DNA of 64,000 bases. Source: CAYMZZ01 sp046297935 (GTDB lineage: Bacteria; Bacteroidota; Bacteroidia; Chitinophagales; Chitinophagaceae). The notes under the pieces were generated by a model. That model was not told where the DNA came from and did no database searches. It saw only the letters and a program-made list of their open reading frames with translations. The translations under genes and the position numbers were made by a program. The DNA lies in contig JBKBHA010000005.1 of the NCBI GenBank assembly GCA_046297935.1, positions 186,001-250,000 on the forward strand, read 5' to 3'. Shown in pieces: positions 1-8,743 of the stretch; the stretch's first letter is position 1; each line of letters begins with the position of its first letter.

Positions 1-16
1 GCCGGCATTAACGGAA

Positions 17-418
17 CTAACCGTAAAGGCGACTGATGAAAAAGAAAATAATTGTCAAATACAGCCACAGCACTGTGAAAACAATATGCATAATTGTCTC
101 AAAAACTCTTCCATTCCAAAGCTTTGGCGAATAATAAAACAGTTGGACCAATAACCTAACCAGCCAAAAAAGACTCAAACCTGAGGCCACGAGGCTACCA
201 AGACTGTTTTGCCAGTCGGCCGGATTGGTCAGAAGGCATATTGCTCCCATGAGCGCCACTGCCAATGCAATGAATAATGTGTGAACTTCCATCAACTGGC
301 GATTGATCAAACTTAGGCCAGCCAATTCTTTTTTCCATTGAAAGTACCTTGGGAAGCCAACATGAATAATGGCCAGAAGCAACAGTATAACACCGCTGAT
401 GTTAAGATGCAGATTCAA
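17..418 (-). CDS. Small integral membrane protein, unknown function
   Basis: A 133-residue protein with four clear hydrophobic segments (about residues 5-22, 47-64, 74-92 and 107-128), so an inner-membrane protein without a soluble domain. I do not recognise a named family. The start overlaps the end of the upstream methyltransferase-like gene by 17 bp, so it is probably the last gene of the leftward operon that begins near 2301. The stop lies only 16 bp from the window edge, so anything further downstream is unseen. Confidence 0.75.
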   Translation of the reverse strand: MNLHLNISGVILLLLAIIHVGFPRYFQWKKELAGLSLINRQLMEVHTLFIALAVALMGAICLLTNPADWQNSLGSLVASGLSLFWLVRLLVQLFYYSPKLWNGRVFETIMHIVFTVLWLYLTIIFFFISRLYG

Positions 419-1208
419 GTGGTCGTAAGATTAATAAGTGTACAAATGGATTGACAGACTGCTTCCGAATGATTTCCAGTTTGGCCAGGCTGGCGGTTGC
501 TTCCCATTCAGTTCGGCTATAAAAATGAAAAGCACCAAATGAATAAGCCAGAAGATTCGGTAAGTCCCTGAAATGCTCCAAAATATAGAGTTTACAATTT
601 GCTTTCATTCTTTTACGCAGTAGGGCAAAAAATTCTGCCCGCTCCTGCCGATTCCTGATTTCATGCGCAGCGAAAATTAACAGAATGCAATCAGGATCTC
701 TATCTGGAAGTTTTGGATTATTTATAGAAATGGGGATAGTTCCCTCGTAAATAGGTTGAGAACGTCTGGCGCGCCGTATCGATATTTCAGTGTGTTTTGT
801 GGAGTCGTAAAAATCGAATACCATTAGCTCGGCATGCGGAAACTTCTTTTTGAGGATCATGCTGGTTTCATCAAATCCCGCATGGATATTCCATATGCTA
901 TTCAGCTTTTCTCCCTTCTCTTCCTCCAGCCAGTTTAGCTTATACAGGTCACTGTAGTCATATATATACCAGGAGACAAAAAGGGGAATGAGTACTACTG
1001 CCGCCAAAAGAAAAGCAAGAGCTTTCGCATATCCTTCTGGGAAGAGCCCATCTCCCAATAAAAAGATCGCAGCCACTAAAATTGTTGCTACTACAAAAAA
1101 ATGCCAGTTGAACCTGACGATATTGCTTACACCCTGGAATGGCTTTCGCCCCAGTCGCTTTTGGATATTTAGCTGTTTGCCCATTTTTCCAACCGACCTT
1201 TTTTCCAA
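402..1208 (-). CDS. Membrane-anchored methyltransferase-like protein
   Basis: 268 residues. Two hydrophobic segments (about 35-52 and 60-82) come first, then a soluble domain resembling a class I SAM-dependent methyltransferase: a motif-I-like stretch near residue 108, an acidic strand end (VFDFYDS) near 130, and a motif-IV/post region with AAHEIRNRQER and a later EH pair. The glycine-rich SAM loop is weak (NIHAGFDETS), so catalytic activity is uncertain. It overlaps the DUF2071 gene upstream by 40 bp from this start; an internal Met at 1184 reduces the overlap to 16 bp and is equally possible. Substrate unknown. Confidence 0.65.
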   Translation of the reverse strand: MEKRSVGKMGKQLNIQKRLGRKPFQGVSNIVRFNWHFFVVATILVAAIFLLGDGLFPEGYAKALAFLLAAVVLIPLFVSWYIYDYSDLYKLNWLEEEKGEKLNSIWNIHAGFDETSMILKKKFPHAELMVFDFYDSTKHTEISIRRARRSQPIYEGTIPISINNPKLPDRDPDCILLIFAAHEIRNRQERAEFFALLRKRMKANCKLYILEHFRDLPNLLAYSFGAFHFYSRTEWEATASLAKLEIIRKQSVNPFVHLLILRPLESAS

Positions 1209-1909
1209 TAATAAGGAACATTCTGAACCAGAAACGCGTTTGCCAATTTGGCGGGTGCCTCCTGAAGTACAGATGGCATTTGTACCGACTCCTGGACTAC
1301 GAAAACAGGCTGCGGACTCCAGTTAGTTCTCACACCTTCAACTACGAGTACTTTTTGTTCTTTTTCCAAATAGCTAAATGTAAATGGAAGTGGACCCGCA
1401 AACCGACGTGCTTCCGACCAATCGGCAAATGGCGAGCTTTTGGGCAAGTCTATGTTTTCAACCTCCCAATTAGCCTTTATTTTAAATGCTAATTTTTTCG
1501 ATTCAAACTCAAGACTGTTTCCGCCTGCCAATTTCTTAAAGTCGCCATGCTGATATCGGTAATGAGTCATCAGGTTACCCGCAAAGTTCATAATGCGGCT
1601 GTCCGTTGCCGATTCCATGATATATAGCCCGCGTAGTTTCTTTCCCTGACGATTTTGATACCTGACGAATATTCTGAATCCTGCCAAAATGAAATTGCGA
1701 CCCATCCATTCCGGAAACCCTTTCGGGCGAAGCTTTTCAGTTGAAACCATGGCAAGCGCCACGAATCCCCATTTTTTCTGCCAGCAGTCAAGTTCAAAAC
1801 AAGGAGGTATCAGTTGCTGTAAAAATTCTGCAGGATAGCAGTATGATAGCACAAGCGAACTCTCGAAATGCGCTTCAATCGCAAACGGATGACTCTTCAG
1901 CCAGCTCAT
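1169..1909 (-). CDS. DUF2071 (YqjF-like) family protein
   Basis: 246 residues matching the general pattern of the DUF2071/YqjF family: N-terminal hydrophobic strand with Tyr-Pro (LSYCYPAEFLQQLIPP), a central VRYQNRQGKKLRGLYI strand and a C-terminal beta-rich part. The family is soluble and of unknown biochemical role. It overlaps the DoxX-like gene upstream by 4 bp (ATGA-type coupling) and the next gene downstream by up to 40 bp, so it is translated as the second cistron of the leftward operon. Family assignment comes from recalled sequence character, not from a search. Confidence 0.7.
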   Translation of the reverse strand: MSWLKSHPFAIEAHFESSLVLSYCYPAEFLQQLIPPCFELDCWQKKWGFVALAMVSTEKLRPKGFPEWMGRNFILAGFRIFVRYQNRQGKKLRGLYIMESATDSRIMNFAGNLMTHYRYQHGDFKKLAGGNSLEFESKKLAFKIKANWEVENIDLPKSSPFADWSEARRFAGPLPFTFSYLEKEQKVLVVEGVRTNWSPQPVFVVQESVQMPSVLQEAPAKLANAFLVQNVPYYWKKGRLEKWANS

Positions 1910-2301
1910 GATAAGGAGATGTTTTGGGAACGCGGCTCCTTCATTACAAACGCATGCAGGTAAACTACAAAAATGAATGCACCAGCCAGAATAATATTGA
2001 AAGGACCAAATAGCAGAAGATCAGTAGCAAGATTTATTTCAATCAGGTTCATCGCTGCTACCACAACCATTTGAGCAACGGCACAGCTGCGCGGTTTCCA
2101 GCGACTAAGTATCCACAACGCCATCAGTATTTCCAGTATGCCGATTGCACGGGTAGCTGTCGGCGCCCAGTCGTGGCCTAATACCCGCGCAACGATTTGC
2201 TGATGCCTTGGTACACGATTTAACAGCTTACAGAAAAGCCCGTTGGTTAACCATATCAATGCGAAGCAAATTCGTAAAAGGAGTTTCCAACTGAATTCCA
2301 T
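1906..2301 (-). CDS. DoxX-like membrane protein
   Basis: 131 residues starting at the Met of MEFSWKLL; a longer open frame exists upstream, but its extra 48 residues would run into the histidine kinase gene that ends at 2357 and they look non-coding. Four hydrophobic segments, with a conserved-looking GILEILMALWIL helix and an NLIEINLATD loop, agree with the DoxX-like family of small four-helix membrane proteins. It is the first gene of the operon with DUF2071 and the methyltransferase-like gene. Function in this context is not known. Confidence 0.7.
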   Translation of the reverse strand: MEFSWKLLLRICFALIWLTNGLFCKLLNRVPRHQQIVARVLGHDWAPTATRAIGILEILMALWILSRWKPRSCAVAQMVVVAAMNLIEINLATDLLLFGPFNIILAGAFIFVVYLHAFVMKEPRSQNISLS

Positions 2302-2356
2302 AGCCGAACAATTCCTTCCAAAGCTAAAGGGAAATAATGGATTGCTGACCGGGAAT

Positions 2357-3454
2357 TCAGTCCTTACGTGTATCGAGCGTGAAGCCAATGCTGGTGCCAA
2401 CACCTTCACGACTACGAACGTGAATGGTTTGGCCGTGCGCTTCAATAATATGTTTGCAGATGGCCAGCCCGAGACCGCTACCGGTTACATCCAGACTGCG
2501 CCCTTCCTCTGTTCGGTAAAAACGCTCAAATATACGGGGCAGGTGCCGCTCGGGAATACCAATGCCATCGTCGCTGATCTCAACAAGAATATGCGAGCCA
2601 TCGGTATTGTAAATGCTCGCCGTGATGGTTCCATTCTGTTTTCCGTACTTAATGGAATTTTCTACAAGGTTCAATATTACCTGTCGCACTTTTTCTTTAT
2701 CGGCGAACACTGTAAGAGGTGATTCACAACCCTTCTTAATCTGACACCTGATGTTTTTCGAAACAGCCATGATCGAAATACTTTCAAAGGTTTCTCTGAT
2801 CAGGTCCTGGATGACGAAATTCTGTTTCAAAAGACTCAACTCGCCTCTTTCAAGACGGGATATCTCATCGAGATCGTTCAACAGGTTGGTGAGTCTCTCG
2901 ACATTGGTGGCGGTTTTTTCCAAAAACTTACGGTTTACGTCGGGATTTTCCAATGCACCCTGCAGCAATGTATCTACATAACCCTGAATGGCGAATACGG
3001 GAGTCTTGAATTCATGCGACAGGTTTTGCAAAAACTCTTTTCTGAATAGTTCGTTGGCCCTGAGTAACTCCAGTTCCTTCCTGTTTTCAAGCGCCCAGGC
3101 TTCCACATCCTCCCTTACCTCATCAATCGACTTTCGGGGAAGAATGTATTTATAGTACGTCTCTTCCCTTTTTGTGGCTTTTGTCTGGTAAATAAACTTA
3201 TATATCAGCTTGATTTTTCGGTAAATGAACCGCTCCAATACCAGCGAGATTAACAGATAACCTCCCAACAAAATCACCGTAAAAGAAAGCAAAACCGGCT
3301 GCCAGCGTCGTTCAATAAAAAACACCAGCACACTGATAGGTGCTGCCAATGCCAGCGCGGTTAAAAAGGAAAGTTGACGGGGCGATATGTTTTTAAGTGA
3401 AAACAAGTCTGAGGTTATGCTTATGTATAAAGTTGAAAATGTGGAAACAGGCAA
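2357..3454 (-). CDS. PhoR-type sensor histidine kinase
   Basis: 365 residues. Two membrane helices near residues 28-47 and 53-73 with almost no periplasmic loop, then a linker and a HisKA domain with the phospho-acceptor His147 in NLSHEFKTP. The HATPase_c domain shows the N box (NLVENSIKYG), G1 (DDGIGIP), F box and G2 (GSGLGL). The short periplasmic part suggests that it senses through the membrane or a partner protein, not an extracellular ligand domain. It follows the PhoB-like regulator by 56 bp on the same strand, so the pair is co-transcribed. The exact N-terminus is uncertain because the region before helix 1 has no second Met. Confidence 0.92.
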   Translation of the reverse strand: MPVSTFSTLYISITSDLFSLKNISPRQLSFLTALALAAPISVLVFFIERRWQPVLLSFTVILLGGYLLISLVLERFIYRKIKLIYKFIYQTKATKREETYYKYILPRKSIDEVREDVEAWALENRKELELLRANELFRKEFLQNLSHEFKTPVFAIQGYVDTLLQGALENPDVNRKFLEKTATNVERLTNLLNDLDEISRLERGELSLLKQNFVIQDLIRETFESISIMAVSKNIRCQIKKGCESPLTVFADKEKVRQVILNLVENSIKYGKQNGTITASIYNTDGSHILVEISDDGIGIPERHLPRIFERFYRTEEGRSLDVTGSGLGLAICKHIIEAHGQTIHVRSREGVGTSIGFTLDTRKD

Positions 3455-3510
3455 ATGAAATTATCAAATATTCAAATCGAAAATCTTTCCATTTCCAATT
3501 TTACACATTT

Positions 3511-4188
3511 TCAAATCTCAAACTTGTAACCTACGCCCTTTACGGTAGTGATGCAATCAATGCCGAGTTTTTGACGGATCTTGCGAATATGCACATCAAT
3601 GGTTCGGTCGCCTACAATCACATCGTTGCCCCATACCTGATTGAGAATTTCATTGCGAAGAAAAACCCGGCCGGGCTTTTGGGCGAGTAAGTGTAATAGT
3701 TCAAATTCCTTTTTGGCCAGAACGATATCTTTTCCGTCAACCTGTACCATAAACCGTTCCGGGTCAATAGTCAACCGGTCAATTTCGAGCGTCTTCACCT
3801 CCGGCTTGTTGAGGCGGCGGAAAAGCGCATTGACGCGGCTTATAAATACTTTTGGACTGATGGGCTTGCTCACATAATCGTCGGCACCGGTTTCAAGTCC
3901 CTTTATCTGGCTGCCTTCGTCATTTACAGCCGTGAGGAATATGATCAATGTGTCTTTGAAAGCAGGTTGTGATCGCAACAACTGACAAACTTCTACTCCC
4001 GTTTTCCGGGGCATCATCACATCCAACACAATCAGATCGGGCATGAATCGACGAGCTTTTTCAAACGCCTCATCCCCATCTTTAGCCGTAATGACCTCAT
4101 AACCCTGACCCACCAGATTGTATTTCAGGATTTCCAAAATGTCTGGCTCATCGTCCGCGATCAACACTTTTCGGGCCTTTGCTTCCAT
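3511..4188 (-). CDS. OmpR/PhoB-family response regulator
   Basis: 225 residues: receiver domain with acidic pair Asp12-Asp13, phospho-acceptor Asp56 in VLDVMMP, the switch Thr in IFLTA and Lys in VSKPIS, then a C-terminal OmpR-type winged helix (KKEFELLHLLAQKPGRV ... DRTIDVHIRKIRQKLG ... VKGVGYKF). It acts as the DNA-binding partner of the histidine kinase encoded 56 bp downstream. A -7-like element lies just upstream. The composition is like PhoB/PhoP regulators of Bacteroidota, but there is no phosphate-uptake gene nearby, so the signal is unknown. Confidence 0.93.
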   Translation of the reverse strand: MEAKARKVLIADDEPDILEILKYNLVGQGYEVITAKDGDEAFEKARRFMPDLIVLDVMMPRKTGVEVCQLLRSQPAFKDTLIIFLTAVNDEGSQIKGLETGADDYVSKPISPKVFISRVNALFRRLNKPEVKTLEIDRLTIDPERFMVQVDGKDIVLAKKEFELLHLLAQKPGRVFLRNEILNQVWGNDVIVGDRTIDVHIRKIRQKLGIDCITTVKGVGYKFEI

Positions 4189-4205
4189 TAGTTGGAAATT
4201 TTGCG

Positions 4206-4213
4206 CAAACCTA
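4206..4213 (-). promoter_or_regulatory. Candidate -7 element for the PhoB/PhoR pair
   Basis: Read on the minus strand this is TAGGTTTG, a match to the Bacteroidota -7 consensus TAnnTTTG, 17 bp before the regulator's ATG. A TTGG sequence stands 16 bp further upstream, slightly closer than the usual 17-23 bp. Confidence 0.5.
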
Positions 4214-4451
4214 CTGGTAAATTGATTGCCAATGAAATAGTAGCCGTTGGTTTACACAGAGTTAATAATTTGGTAATGAATAGGTCCTCCAGTAGCCCGA
4301 TTTGATTAATTCGGGAATTCATGAATTTGTTGATTTGTAATTATCTGGTTTAGACAAATGCCTGGGTTGAGCCGGTCAACCCATTCTCAAATTAACAAAT
4401 TCTCCATTTCCCGGCTCTGGCGAAAAACTACTCATTTTCAATAGCTATCAC

Positions 4452-4459
4452 TAAATTTG
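4452..4459 (+). promoter_or_regulatory. Candidate -7 element for the 733-residue protein
   Basis: TAAATTTG matches TAnnTTTG and lies 13 bp before the ATG at 4473, so the transcript would have a leader of only a few nucleotides. No convincing -33 TTTG is present at the expected spacing. Confidence 0.4.
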
Positions 4460-4472
4460 TGATTCGATCCTT

Positions 4473-6674
4473 ATGATAGCGACCCTGAAATACCGGCTTT
4501 TGGGACTGATTTTGTTCACCCTCATCGGTCAGCTCGATGCCCAGCCGGACACCGCTATTCACCTCGACCCCAAGCCACCCAAAAATCGCGAGCTTTTTCA
4601 TGATAATATCGACCGGGAACAAAGGGAAATGATGTTTTCGGATGGGCAAAACGATAAATTATTTGCCGTTTCCTCCAATGAGGAGGTCAACCGACTGCTG
4701 ACGCGGGTGCTGACGAGAAAAGTGGATGAATTTCAGGTTTCAACAGAAGCCGACAGCCTGCTTGATCACCGGCTGAAAGTGAACTATCTCGTAGGTATGG
4801 CCAACCTTTTGCGCTACGTTCGTGCCAACTGGCAAAGCCGCAAAGTGAACCCGCTACAACTGGAAACCATCATCGATGCTTATCTGGAATGTCTGCTGCT
4901 CGATAAAACGGGGAAAAGCATTGAACCGGTGATTCACGAGCTTCCTTACGATGCAGCTACAGCCGTCATGGCTGCCGACAACTTTGATCGGAATCCCGGC
5001 TTTACTCAGGCTCAAAATGCCGTGTTGCTAAAATTCTGTGTCCTCTATCCGGCTGAAACACTGCCCACGCTTCGCCAACATCCGGATATCCCGTTTGCCG
5101 ACAGTTTGATAAAGCTGGTCGCAAGGAAATTTCCATCACAGCTGTACACTTACGCCCAGGCCAGCAATAAACTGGGCACTCGAATTCACAATATTAAGGA
5201 TGATCCCTTTGTACAGGCAGTTGCAAAAATGAGTCGCAGCAAAAGTGGCCAACAGTATTTTCCATTCCTCGATAACATAGTAAACGGTAAACTCAGCCTG
5301 CAGGATATTGACGCCGCCGAAAAGGATTCAGTTCAATATTTCCGCTTACTGGTGAAAACCCGATTGGAATACGTGGATCGGATGTTAAATGGCGATACGG
5401 CCTACGCGTACAAAGATCTGCTGGGTAGGGTAGAAAAGAAAGCCAGGGATGTGTTTGTCACCACCATCAACGGACTGCACAATGAGCCCGATGCTGTTCG
5501 TTTTCGTTGTATACAAAATCTAACGGCAGAGGAACTCTATTATCTTGCCGTGTTAACCGACGGATTAATTTACACTTCCAGCTATACAAATGGCGTGTAT
5601 CCACTAATGATGCGTAAAATACATCAGCGTGGCGATTCATTGCTGCTGAGTGTACGTTTCGATCACTACCGGAAATTTATCAGCCAGGCAGCTGCCTATA
5701 ATACCCTGGGTAATTTCCTGAATACATTTCCCAGCCACGACGATGCAACCGACCTCATGAAAGCCTTTGTTGGTAATCTGGAACGGACCGATGGATTGGA
5801 AGATGGAGTGGACGTAGCCGATTCTTATGCGAGTATTGTTGAAACCAACACCAAGCTGGCAGCCGAAGTACTTGAACTGGTACAAAAGAATTATTCCCGA
5901 AATGTGGAGCAGAACAATCAGCGGGGAATGGTTATTTACAATATTCTCAACAAACTCTTTCTCAGCGCCGATTCTGCCAGCAAAACAGATCTGACCGCCG
6001 AGTTGGGCATTCCTCCTGTGTACAATGTACCTTTTCAATCGCTGGTTAACCAGAAGGGAGAGGTGGTTGCACAGGTGTTCTTTTATGGAGATGAAGATGG
6101 CAGAGCAATTTTCAATGGTTTTCAAAACATGTTTCCTTCATCTACCTGGACCATTGACCGGAGTAACCCGCAATGGATAACCATCCGAAGCACCAAAGGG
6201 CGGCCCGTGGTTATCTACGCCAACAGGCCGCTTTCAGAAGAAACCGGCGAGGATGATCAGGCACAGCGCGCCCTGGGCGATTACCTCGAAAAGAATAAGG
6301 TCAATCCCACAGTGACCATTCACCGCGGACACAGTTATTTCGCCAACAGCACTATTTCTTACATGGCCCCCAGTTCAAGAGTAGTATTTATGGGGAGTTG
6401 CGGAGGATACCACCTGATCGACGCTATTTTACATAAATCAAGCGACGCGCATATCATTGCATCAAAACAAATTGGTAAGACCGCCATCAACCGGCCATTC
6501 TTTCAGTTGCTGACGGAGAAGCTGCGCAATGGACAAAATATCGATTGGATTCCCTTCTGGAAAGAGTTCAAGACCAGCGCGCGGGTGGAAGGCTTTGAAG
6601 ACTATATTCCCCCATACAAGAACCTGGGCGCCATTTTCATTAAAGCCTACCGAATCGCCATGGGTGAAAAGTGA
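4473..6674 (+). CDS. Secreted protein with possible clan CD cysteine-peptidase signature
   Basis: 733 residues beginning with a signal peptide (hydrophobic core about residues 8-19, predicted cut after LDAQ). The middle is alpha-helical and resembles no family I know. Near the C-terminus two hydrophobic strands each end in a possible catalytic residue: VTIHRGHSYF (His about residue 617) and VVFMGSCGGY (Cys about residue 641). This order, His then Cys about 25 residues later, each after a hydrophobic block, is the signature of clan CD peptidases (caspase, gingipain, CHAT). That is inference only. The gene is alone between divergent PhoB/PhoR and the ABC exporter, and probably acts in the periplasm. 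Confidence 0.75.
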   Translation: MIATLKYRLLGLILFTLIGQLDAQPDTAIHLDPKPPKNRELFHDNIDREQREMMFSDGQNDKLFAVSSNEEVNRLLTRVLTRKVDEFQVSTEADSLLDHRLKVNYLVGMANLLRYVRANWQSRKVNPLQLETIIDAYLECLLLDKTGKSIEPVIHELPYDAATAVMAADNFDRNPGFTQAQNAVLLKFCVLYPAETLPTLRQHPDIPFADSLIKLVARKFPSQLYTYAQASNKLGTRIHNIKDDPFVQAVAKMSRSKSGQQYFPFLDNIVNGKLSLQDIDAAEKDSVQYFRLLVKTRLEYVDRMLNGDTAYAYKDLLGRVEKKARDVFVTTINGLHNEPDAVRFRCIQNLTAEELYYLAVLTDGLIYTSSYTNGVYPLMMRKIHQRGDSLLLSVRFDHYRKFISQAAAYNTLGNFLNTFPSHDDATDLMKAFVGNLERTDGLEDGVDVADSYASIVETNTKLAAEVLELVQKNYSRNVEQNNQRGMVIYNILNKLFLSADSASKTDLTAELGIPPVYNVPFQSLVNQKGEVVAQVFFYGDEDGRAIFNGFQNMFPSSTWTIDRSNPQWITIRSTKGRPVVIYANRPLSEETGEDDQAQRALGDYLEKNKVNPTVTIHRGHSYFANSTISYMAPSSRVVFMGSCGGYHLIDAILHKSSDAHIIASKQIGKTAINRPFFQLLTEKLRNGQNIDWIPFWKEFKTSARVEGFEDYIPPYKNLGAIFIKAYRIAMGEK

Positions 6675-6769
6675 ATTTTTTGACAAACGGAAAATTCCAA
6701 CCCGATTTCAGTTCTATTTTTGTTGCCTCACGGTGCAAAAAGAAGCATTCATAACATAAACCATTTTTT

Positions 6770-8539
6770 TTGTCCGACGCTTCGCCAAAAAAATTCGATA
6801 TCGCTGTTCTCCGAAGGGTATTCAGTTATGCCGGCCCCTACAGAAAGAAATTTATTCTATCGGTGGCGCTGGCAATCATACTTGCATTCATTACACCTGT
6901 ACGTCCTTACCTCATTCAGGTAACGGTTAATGATTATATCGCCAACAACATTGCGCAGATGGTGATTACTATCACACTGATCCAGATCGGGTTGATTCTG
7001 GTGGAAACAGCGCTACGTTTTTGGTTTTCATTTACCACAGCATGGCTCGGCCAGTCGGTGGTACGCGATCTGCGGGTGGCAGTTTATAAAAAAATACTCC
7101 GGCTGAATCTGTCGCAATTCGACAAAACGCCGATTGGCACCCTTACTACCCGCACCATCAATGATATTGAAAGCATCAACGATATTTTTGCAGACGGGTT
7201 GGTCCCTATTATTGCCGACCTTTTGTCGATTGTATGCGTGTTGTCGGTCATGTTTGTAATTGATCCTTTGCTTACACTCATCGCATTGATTCCGTTTCCC
7301 ATTATCATTGTCGCCACTTACTATTTTAAAGAAAGCATCAACCGTTCCTTTTTCAAGGTCAGAAATGCCGTGGCAGCACTCAATGCTTTTGTGCAGGAAC
7401 ATTTGACAGGCATTCAGGTAGTGCAGGCTTTTTCTGCCGAAAAGCAGGAAGCAGCGAAGTTTCGGAGAATAAATCGTGAGCATCGCAATGCCAACATACG
7501 CGCCATTTTCGCCTACTCCATTTTTTTTCCAGTAGTGGAAATAGTGTTGGCTTTGTCTACAGGATTGATAGTATGGTGGGCGGCTCGCGAAGCGCTTCAA
7601 TTGCAGGTGAGTCAGCAGGGAACTGTTATTTCCTTTATTCTGTTTCTTAATCTGCTTTTTCGCCCATTGCGGGTCATTGCCGACAAGTTTAACGTGCTTC
7701 AAATGGGTGTGGTGGCTAGCGAGCGGGTATTTAAAGTGCTCGATAATCCCGACGTAATTCCGGAACCTGATCAAGCTCCCATCCTGCCCACAGCGCCAGT
7801 TGCGGGTAAAATTGAGTTTGATGATGTGAGCTTCGCTTATGTGGGCGAGCAGTTTGTGCTGAAAAATATCAGCTTTACAATTGAGCCGGGGCAAACGGTG
7901 GCAATTGTAGGACATACCGGCAGCGGAAAGTCGACCATAATTAGTCTTTTGAACCGTCTTTATCACATTCAGAAAGGCGAAATCAGGATCGACGATCAAC
8001 CCATCACCCGGTACGACCTGGCATATCTTCGCAGTCAGGTTGGAGTGGTGCTGCAGGATGTGTTTCTTTTCTCGGGCTCAGTTCTGGAGAACATTACTTT
8101 ACGTAACGACCAGATTTCTCAGGAAAAGGTGCAGCAGGCTGCGCGACTGATCGGTATGCATGATTTCATCATGCAGCTGCCCGGTGGCTACGATTTCAAT
8201 GTGATGGAGCGCGGGGCCACGCTATCGCTGGGTCAGCGTCAGTTACTATCGTTTATACGGGCCCTCTTGTATAATCCGAGCATTCTGATCCTTGATGAGG
8301 CCACTTCCTCGGTGGATACCGAAAGTGAGCAACTGATCCAACATGCCATCGACACCCTGATTCAGGGTCGCACGTCCATCGTTATCGCACACCGCTTATC
8401 GACCATTCGCAAGGCCGACAAGATCATCGTACTTGATAAAGGCCAGATTCGGGAAATGGGCACCCATGAAGAATTGATGGCAAATCAGGGTTACTATGCC
8501 CGCCTGCACGCCATGCAATTTGATTTACAAAAGGTTTGA
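6770..8539 (+). CDS. MsbA/MdlB-like ABC exporter (fused membrane and ATPase domains)
   Basis: 589 residues with a six-helix ABC transmembrane domain (about 20-310) followed by an ATPase domain: Walker A GHTGSGKST near residue 382, Q-loop VVLQDVFLFSG, signature LSLGQRQ (Leu in place of the usual second Gly of LSGGQ), Walker B ILILDEATSSVD near 504 and H-loop IVIAHRLST. It works as a dimer exporting a lipid or hydrophobic compound; the substrate cannot be read from sequence. The start chosen is TTG at 6770, because the protein begins naturally there and no ATG lies before the first helix. Confidence 0.9.
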   Translation: MSDASPKKFDIAVLRRVFSYAGPYRKKFILSVALAIILAFITPVRPYLIQVTVNDYIANNIAQMVITITLIQIGLILVETALRFWFSFTTAWLGQSVVRDLRVAVYKKILRLNLSQFDKTPIGTLTTRTINDIESINDIFADGLVPIIADLLSIVCVLSVMFVIDPLLTLIALIPFPIIIVATYYFKESINRSFFKVRNAVAALNAFVQEHLTGIQVVQAFSAEKQEAAKFRRINREHRNANIRAIFAYSIFFPVVEIVLALSTGLIVWWAAREALQLQVSQQGTVISFILFLNLLFRPLRVIADKFNVLQMGVVASERVFKVLDNPDVIPEPDQAPILPTAPVAGKIEFDDVSFAYVGEQFVLKNISFTIEPGQTVAIVGHTGSGKSTIISLLNRLYHIQKGEIRIDDQPITRYDLAYLRSQVGVVLQDVFLFSGSVLENITLRNDQISQEKVQQAARLIGMHDFIMQLPGGYDFNVMERGATLSLGQRQLLSFIRALLYNPSILILDEATSSVDTESEQLIQHAIDTLIQGRTSIVIAHRLSTIRKADKIIVLDKGQIREMGTHEELMANQGYYARLHAMQFDLQKV

Positions 8540-8715
8540 TCAATTTGTAAATGATTGATTTGTAACTGTTAACAAGTGGAATAACTCAGTTTTTTTTCAG
8601 GCAATGCCAGAGCCCTCAACATGTGCTCTTCTGCTCATATTAGCAATACTGAAAAAAAAGCCCCCTTATTGTGTCAAAAAGGATTGTTGCCTTCCTTTTT
8701 TCATTTTCGCACCCT

Positions 8716-8723
8716 TATCTTTG
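8716..8723 (+). promoter_or_regulatory. Candidate -7 element of the atp operon
   Basis: TATCTTTG matches the Bacteroidota -7 consensus TAnnTTTG and lies 20 bp before the atpB ATG at 8744. A TTG-containing stretch is 26 bp further upstream, a little beyond the usual spacing, so only the -7 part is well supported. Confidence 0.5.
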
Positions 8724-8743
8724 CGCCAAATTTCAGGAAGAAT

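Noticed and set aside
7028..7999. 323-residue minus-strand frame opposite the ABC exporter
   Set aside because: Antisense shadow; Walker A and transmembrane helices are on the plus strand.
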